A stretch of 9,535 nucleotides of DNA from Pseudoflavonifractor sp047637855 (lineage in GTDB: Bacteria; Bacillota; Clostridia; Oscillospirales; Oscillospiraceae). Location: assembly GCA_047637855.1 (NCBI GenBank), contig JBLJBF010000214.1, positions 1 to 9,535 on the forward strand, written 5' to 3'. Made by a program: the position numbers and the translations under genes. Below the pieces are notes generated by a model that saw nothing but the letters and a program-made list of their open reading frames with translations, ran no database searches and was not told where the DNA came from. Positions within the stretch are counted from its first letter, which is position 1; each line of letters opens with the position of its first letter. Of the stretch, positions 6,593 through 9,535 are shown piece by piece.

Positions 6593-6600
6593 CAGCTTTG

Positions 6601-7815
6601 ATGAAAGAATCCATTAAGTGGACCGGCAATCATTTGCCGAAAAGCGAGGACAAGCAGCTCTCGATCATGTCCCTGTCCAATGTGGCCAAGGCCCGCTTTT
6701 TCCATTCCAGCTTTCCCCAGTATTCCGTCACCCCTCTGGCCCGGCTGGACGGCATGGCCCAGTATCTGGGTCTGGCGGGGCTCTATGTGAAGGACGAGTC
6801 CTTCCGGTTTGGCCTCAACGCGTTCAAGGTGCTGGGCGGCTCCTTTGCCATGGCCAAGTACATCGCCAAGCAGATGGGCCGGGACGTGAGCGAGATGACT
6901 TACGACTACCTGACCAGCGAGGCCTTCCGCGCCGAGTTTGGCCATGCTACCTTTTTCACTGCCACCGACGGCAACCACGGCCGCGGCGTGGCCTGGGCCG
7001 CCAACAAGCTGGGGCAGAAGGCCGTGGTCCATATGCCCAAGGGCAGCAGCCAGCCCCGGTTTGACAACATCGCCAAGGAGGGCGCCACCGTCACCATCGA
7101 AGAGGTCAACTACGACGAGTGCGTCCGCATGGCGGCGGCCGAGGCGGCCGAGACCAAAAACGGCGTCATCGTACAGGACACCGCCTGGGACGGGTATGAG
7201 GAGATTCCCGCGTGGATCATGCAGGGGTACGGCACCATGGCCAGCGAAGCCGCCGACCAGCTGCGCCAGGTAAACGTGAACCGGCCCACCCACGTTTTTG
7301 TCCAGGCCGGCGTAGGCAGTCTGGCCGGCGCGGTCATCGGCTACTTCACCAACCTCTTTCCCAACGACCCGCCCAAGTTCGTAGTGATGGAGGCCCAGGT
7401 AGCCGACTGCCTGTACCAGGGGGCCATGGCCGGGGACGGCAATCCCCGCATCGTGGACGGCGACCTTCAGACCATTATGGCGGGCCTCGCCTGCGGCGAG
7501 CCCAACACCCTGTCCTGGGACATCCTGCGCAACCACTGCGGCGTGTTCGTCTCCTGCCCCGACTGGGTGAGCGCCCGGGGTATGCGTATGCTGGGTGTGC
7601 CCGTCAAGGGCGACGGCGTGGTCATCTCGGGCGAGAGCGGCGCGGTGGGCATGGGCCTGCTGGCCGCCGTCATGGAGACCGACGAGTATAAGGACCTGCG
7701 TGAGGCCATCGGTCTGGACCGGTTCTCTCAGGTGCTCATGTTCTCCACCGAGGGCAACACCGACCCCATGAAGTTCAGAAAAGTTCTCTGGGACGGCGAG
7801 TATCCCACAATTTAA
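6601..7815 (+). CDS. dpaL: 2,3-diaminopropionate ammonia-lyase (PLP enzyme)
   Basis: This 404-residue cytoplasmic fold-type II PLP enzyme converts 2,3-diaminopropionate to pyruvate and two ammonia. The length matches E. coli YgeX (about 398). The Schiff-base lysine is Lys76 in FGLNAFKVLGG. Asp123 in ATDGNHGRG and Asp193 in VQDTAWDGYEE correspond to the two catalytic acids described for the E. coli enzyme (Asp120, Asp189). The phosphate-binding glycine loop is QAGVGSLAGAV (235-245), and SGESGAVG follows at 343-350. Cys270 and Cys298 lie near the positions of a disulfide reported in the E. coli enzyme; I aligned these only by eye. The gene is first in a rightward operon: ygeY follows after 54 AT-rich bases with no terminator. 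Diverging from a xanthine-dehydrogenase-type gene, it probably handles a diamino acid derived from purine breakdown rather than general amino acid catabolism. Confidence 0.95.
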   Translation: MKESIKWTGNHLPKSEDKQLSIMSLSNVAKARFFHSSFPQYSVTPLARLDGMAQYLGLAGLYVKDESFRFGLNAFKVLGGSFAMAKYIAKQMGRDVSEMTYDYLTSEAFRAEFGHATFFTATDGNHGRGVAWAANKLGQKAVVHMPKGSSQPRFDNIAKEGATVTIEEVNYDECVRMAAAEAAETKNGVIVQDTAWDGYEEIPAWIMQGYGTMASEAADQLRQVNVNRPTHVFVQAGVGSLAGAVIGYFTNLFPNDPPKFVVMEAQVADCLYQGAMAGDGNPRIVDGDLQTIMAGLACGEPNTLSWDILRNHCGVFVSCPDWVSARGMRMLGVPVKGDGVVISGESGAVGMGLLAAVMETDEYKDLREAIGLDRFSQVLMFSTEGNTDPMKFRKVLWDGEYPTI

Positions 7816-7869
7816 CACGAAAACCACGGTTTAATTTAAATATTAATATAAAAAACGGAGGGTAACACA

Positions 7870-9252
7870 ATGGATTTCGAGAAGATCAAAGCAGCATCCC
7901 AGGCATACAGCGCCGACATGAACCGTTTCCTGCGGGACATGATCTCCCATCCCAGCGAGAGCTGCGAGGAAAAAGAAGTCGTCATGTGCATCAAGGCCGA
8001 GATGGAGAAGCTCGGCTACGACAAGGTCGAGGTCGACGGCCTGGGCAACATCATCGGCTGGATGGGCGACGGCGAGAAGATCATCGCCATCGACTCCCAC
8101 ATCGACACCGTGGGCATCGGCAACATCAACAACTGGACCCATGACCCCTACCAGGGCTATGAGGACGAGGAGGTCATCTACGGCCGCGGCGGCTCCGACC
8201 AGGAGGGCGGCATGGCCTCGGCCGTGTACGGCGCCAAGATCATGAAGGACCTGAACCTCATCCCCGCGGGCTACAAGATCATGGTGGTAGGCTCCGTTCA
8301 GGAAGAGGACTGCGACGGCATGTGCTGGCAGTACATTGTCAACAAGGGCTACCCCGACCTGAAGGACAAGATCGAGTTCGTCATCTCCACCGAGCCCACC
8401 GACGGCGGCATCTACCGCGGTCACCGCGGCCGCATGGAGATCCGTGTGGACGTGAAGGGCGTGTCCTGCCACGGCTCGGCCCCCGAGCGCGGCGACAATG
8501 CCATCTACAAAATGGCCGACATCCTCCAGGATGTACGCGCCCTCAACGAGAACAACGCTGAGGAAGGCACCGAGATCAAGGGCCTTGTAAAGATGCTCGA
8601 CCCCAAGTTCAACCCCGACCACTACGAGGATGCCAACTTCCTGGGCCGCGGCACCTGCACCACCTCCGAGATTTTCTTCACCTCCCCCAGCCGCTGCGCG
8701 GTGGCCGACTCCTGCTCCATCTCCATCGACCGCCGCATGACCGCCGGCGAGACCTGGGAGTCCTGCCTGGAGGAGATCCGCAGCCTGCCCAGCGTGAAGA
8801 AGTACGGCGACGACGTGAAGGTCTCCATGTATATGTACGACCGTCCCTCCTGGACCGGCGAGGTCTATGAGACCGAGTGCTTCTTCCCCACCTGGATCAA
8901 CCGCGACAGCGCCGCCCACGTCCAGGCTCTGGCCGAGGCTCACCACGCCATGTTCGGTGCGGAGCGCATCGGGCCCAAGGGCTCCATGCACCTGCGCAAC
9001 CGCCCCCTGACCGACAAGTGGACCTTCTCCACCAACGGCGTCGCCATCCAGGGCCGCTATGGCATCCCCTGCGTCGGCTTTGGCCCCGGCGCCGAGAGCC
9101 AGGCCCACGCCCCCAACGAGATCACCTGGAAGCAGGATCTTGTCACCTGCGCCGCCATGTACGCCGCGGTCCCCGGTCTCTACAAAGAGGAGAACAAGAC
9201 CACCGACGTGGCCCAGTTCCGTCAGACCCTGACTGATAACGATATTAAGTAA
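7870..9252 (+). CDS. ygeY: YgeY-type M20 metallohydrolase linked to selenium/purine metabolism
   Basis: This 460-residue cytoplasmic M20 amidohydrolase has a full set of di-zinc residues. His77 and Asp79 lie in DSHIDT, bridging Asp110 in GRGGSDQEGG, Glu145 (general base) and Glu146 in QEEDCDG, Glu175 in STEPTDG, and His413 in AHAPNE. The dimerisation domain includes SCHGSAPERGDNAI (199-212). From memory, E. coli YgeY is about 400 residues. The extra length here falls at about 225-252 (acidic, NENNAEEGTE), at about 364-380, and in a charged tail after 440. The start is set by GGAGGG (7857-7862), seven bases before the ATG. The natural substrate is not established from sequence; an N-acyl, N-carbamoyl or ureido intermediate feeding DpaL is an inference. 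Codons end almost uniformly in C or G, more strongly than in malQ or the lacI-type gene, consistent with high expression. Confidence 0.93.
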   Translation: MDFEKIKAASQAYSADMNRFLRDMISHPSESCEEKEVVMCIKAEMEKLGYDKVEVDGLGNIIGWMGDGEKIIAIDSHIDTVGIGNINNWTHDPYQGYEDEEVIYGRGGSDQEGGMASAVYGAKIMKDLNLIPAGYKIMVVGSVQEEDCDGMCWQYIVNKGYPDLKDKIEFVISTEPTDGGIYRGHRGRMEIRVDVKGVSCHGSAPERGDNAIYKMADILQDVRALNENNAEEGTEIKGLVKMLDPKFNPDHYEDANFLGRGTCTTSEIFFTSPSRCAVADSCSISIDRRMTAGETWESCLEEIRSLPSVKKYGDDVKVSMYMYDRPSWTGEVYETECFFPTWINRDSAAHVQALAEAHHAMFGAERIGPKGSMHLRNRPLTDKWTFSTNGVAIQGRYGIPCVGFGPGAESQAHAPNEITWKQDLVTCAAMYAAVPGLYKEENKTTDVAQFRQTLTDNDIK

Positions 9253-9294
9253 GAAGCGTTGAGCCGCCGAGCAGGGGAGCTTGGACCGAAGCGA

Positions 9295-9339
9295 CGGGCA
9301 AAGCCCAGGGCCGCCCATGGGGCGGGCCGGGTTTGCCCG
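9295..9339 (+). repeat. Long imperfect inverted repeat (19-bp stem)
   Basis: CGGGCAAA (9295-9302) pairs with TTTGCCCG (9332-9339), then CCC 9304-9306 with GGG 9329-9331, GGCC 9309-9312 with 9325-9328, and GCCC 9313-9316 with GGGC 9320-9323, around an ATG loop. Only small bulges (G9303, A9307-G9308, G9324) interrupt it. It is the core of the structured spacer between ygeY and ygeW. Confidence 0.75.
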
Positions 9340-9387
9340 GAGTCGGAGGGAGAGCGACCCGCCCGCGAGGCGTGCGAAACGTGACAG

Positions 9388-9406
9388 TGCCCGCCGAGGG
9401 TGGGCA
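9388..9406 (+). repeat. Short hairpin at the right side of the structured spacer
   Basis: TGCCCGCC (9388-9395) pairs with GGTGGGCA (9399-9406), with one G-T wobble and a three-base GAG loop. It is followed by a C-rich stretch, not a T-run. Confidence 0.6.
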
Positions 9407-9468
9407 TCCGCCCCGTCCTCCCCGTTCAATCCCCCAAAATTTAAAGGAAAACAAAGGAGACTGACAAC

Positions 9469-9535
9469 ATGGACAAGACTCTGCAGATGTATATCGACAA
9501 GCTCAACGCCCTCAACTTTAAGGAGATGTACAACG
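9469..9535 (+). CDS. ygeW: Probable YgeW knotted carbamoyltransferase, N-terminal fragment
   Basis: Only 22 codons are present before the window ends. The start is well marked by AAAGGAG at 9453-9459, nine bases upstream. The visible peptide begins MDKTLQMYIDKLNALNFKEM. It resembles the N-terminal helix of Firmicute YgeW-type proteins as I remember them, and ygeW is the expected partner of dpaL (ygeX) and ygeY. YgeW is a trans-carbamoylase-fold protein whose reaction is, to my knowledge, not firmly defined; in this context a ureido/carbamoyl step of purine breakdown is plausible. The identification rests mostly on context and a short match. Confidence 0.65.
   Translation, partial: MDKTLQMYIDKLNALNFKEMYN

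Larger units (their letters stand above)
6362..6600. promoter_or_regulatory. Divergent, AT-rich control region between xdh and dpaL
   Basis: These 239 bases separate the starts of xdh (leftward) and dpaL (rightward). They are sharply more AT-rich than the flanking genes. They contain one good promoter for each direction, a 15-base palindrome, a tandem TATCG pair (6451-6460) directly upstream of the xdh -35 box, and a direct repeat AAACATCT. This suggests joint control of the two transcripts by a shared regulator not encoded here. No sigma-54 type -24/-12 element with correct spacing was found. Confidence 0.75.
9253..9468. other. GC-rich multi-hairpin spacer between ygeY and ygeW
   Basis: No credible gene lies in these 216 bases. 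They hold a chain of potential hairpins: GCTT/AAGC (9279-9292), a large stem (9295-9339), GTCG/CGAC and CGCC/GGCG (about 9342-9373), and TGCCCGCC/GGTGGGCA (9388-9406). An A-rich stretch carrying the ygeW ribosome site follows. Composition changes abruptly at both edges, as expected for an inserted repeat-family element or a structured RNA. No T-run follows the stems, so termination is unlikely. Confidence 0.6.

Noticed and set aside
6586..6600. Earlier ATG for dpaL
   Set aside because: This ATG overlaps the GGAGG that serves ATG 6601, and no ribosome site precedes it.
6362..6600. Sigma-54 promoter or riboswitch in the divergent region
   Set aside because: No GG-N10-GC element with correct spacing was found, and both predicted leaders (about 47-50 bases) are too short for known purine or Mo-cofactor riboswitches.
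6508..7827. Minus-strand open frame opposite dpaL
   Set aside because: It is an antisense shadow of a clear PLP enzyme; it would cover the dpaL promoter and has no recognisable domain.
9295..9339. Intrinsic terminator between ygeY and ygeW
   Set aside because: The stem is strong, but the following bases are GGAGTCGGAGGG, with no T-run, on either strand.
7843..9429. 528-codon minus-strand open frame opposite ygeY
   Set aside because: It is produced by the strong C/G-ending codon use of ygeY; His/Gly/Val/Asp-rich repetitive translation and no ribosome site. The part over the structured spacer is likewise not a believable protein.
1..9535. Mobile element, CRISPR array, tRNA or defence system
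   Set aside because: No transposase, integrase, phage or defence gene, regularly spaced repeat or tRNA-like fold was recognised; all substantial coding frames are metabolic, transport or regulatory genes.

Overview
The window looks like chromosome from a GC-rich anaerobic gut Firmicute, probably of the Oscillospiraceae (Flavonifractor/Lawsonibacter/Intestinimonas type). This is inferred from strong AAGGAGG-type ribosome sites, GC-ending codons with AT-rich intergenic control regions, and genes of the selenium/molybdenum-hydroxylase set. The species cannot be fixed from sequence alone. I see no insertion sequence, phage gene, CRISPR array, tRNA or rRNA.

Left part (1-3698, + strand): the end of a sugar-uptake operon. 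It holds the C-terminus of a CUT1 ABC transporter permease, a complete second permease with the EAA loop, a LacI-family regulator, and a GH77 4-alpha-glucanotransferase (malQ) five bases behind the regulator. Together they suggest import, sensing and cytoplasmic remodelling of malto-oligosaccharides or a related alpha-glucan. A strong bidirectional terminator (about 3760-3810) closes the operon and separates it from the convergent gene to its right.

Right part (3800-9535): a purine/organic-nitrogen locus built around a divergent control region. Leftward runs an 853-residue molybdenum hydroxylase with fused 2Fe-2S and Mo-binding parts. It carries the residues that in bovine xanthine oxidoreductase position and oxidise xanthine. 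Rightward runs 2,3-diaminopropionate ammonia-lyase (dpaL/ygeX), an M20 metallohydrolase (ygeY) and the first 22 codons of a probable knotted carbamoyltransferase (ygeW). In E. coli the same genes lie together (ygeW-ygeX-ygeY-hyuA-ygfK-ssnA-ygfM-xdhD). To my knowledge this set is tied to the selenium-containing Mo cofactor and has been reported as an anaerobic urate/purine breakdown cluster of gut bacteria. A plausible flow is purine hydroxylation or urate reduction, ring opening to ureido/diamino acid intermediates handled by YgeW and YgeY, and DpaL releasing pyruvate and two ammonia.

The least explained parts are non-coding. One is the AT-rich 239-bp divergent region, with two extended -10 promoters, a palindrome and a spaced direct repeat. 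The other is a 216-bp, very GC-rich, multi-hairpin spacer between ygeY and ygeW that does not look like a terminator.
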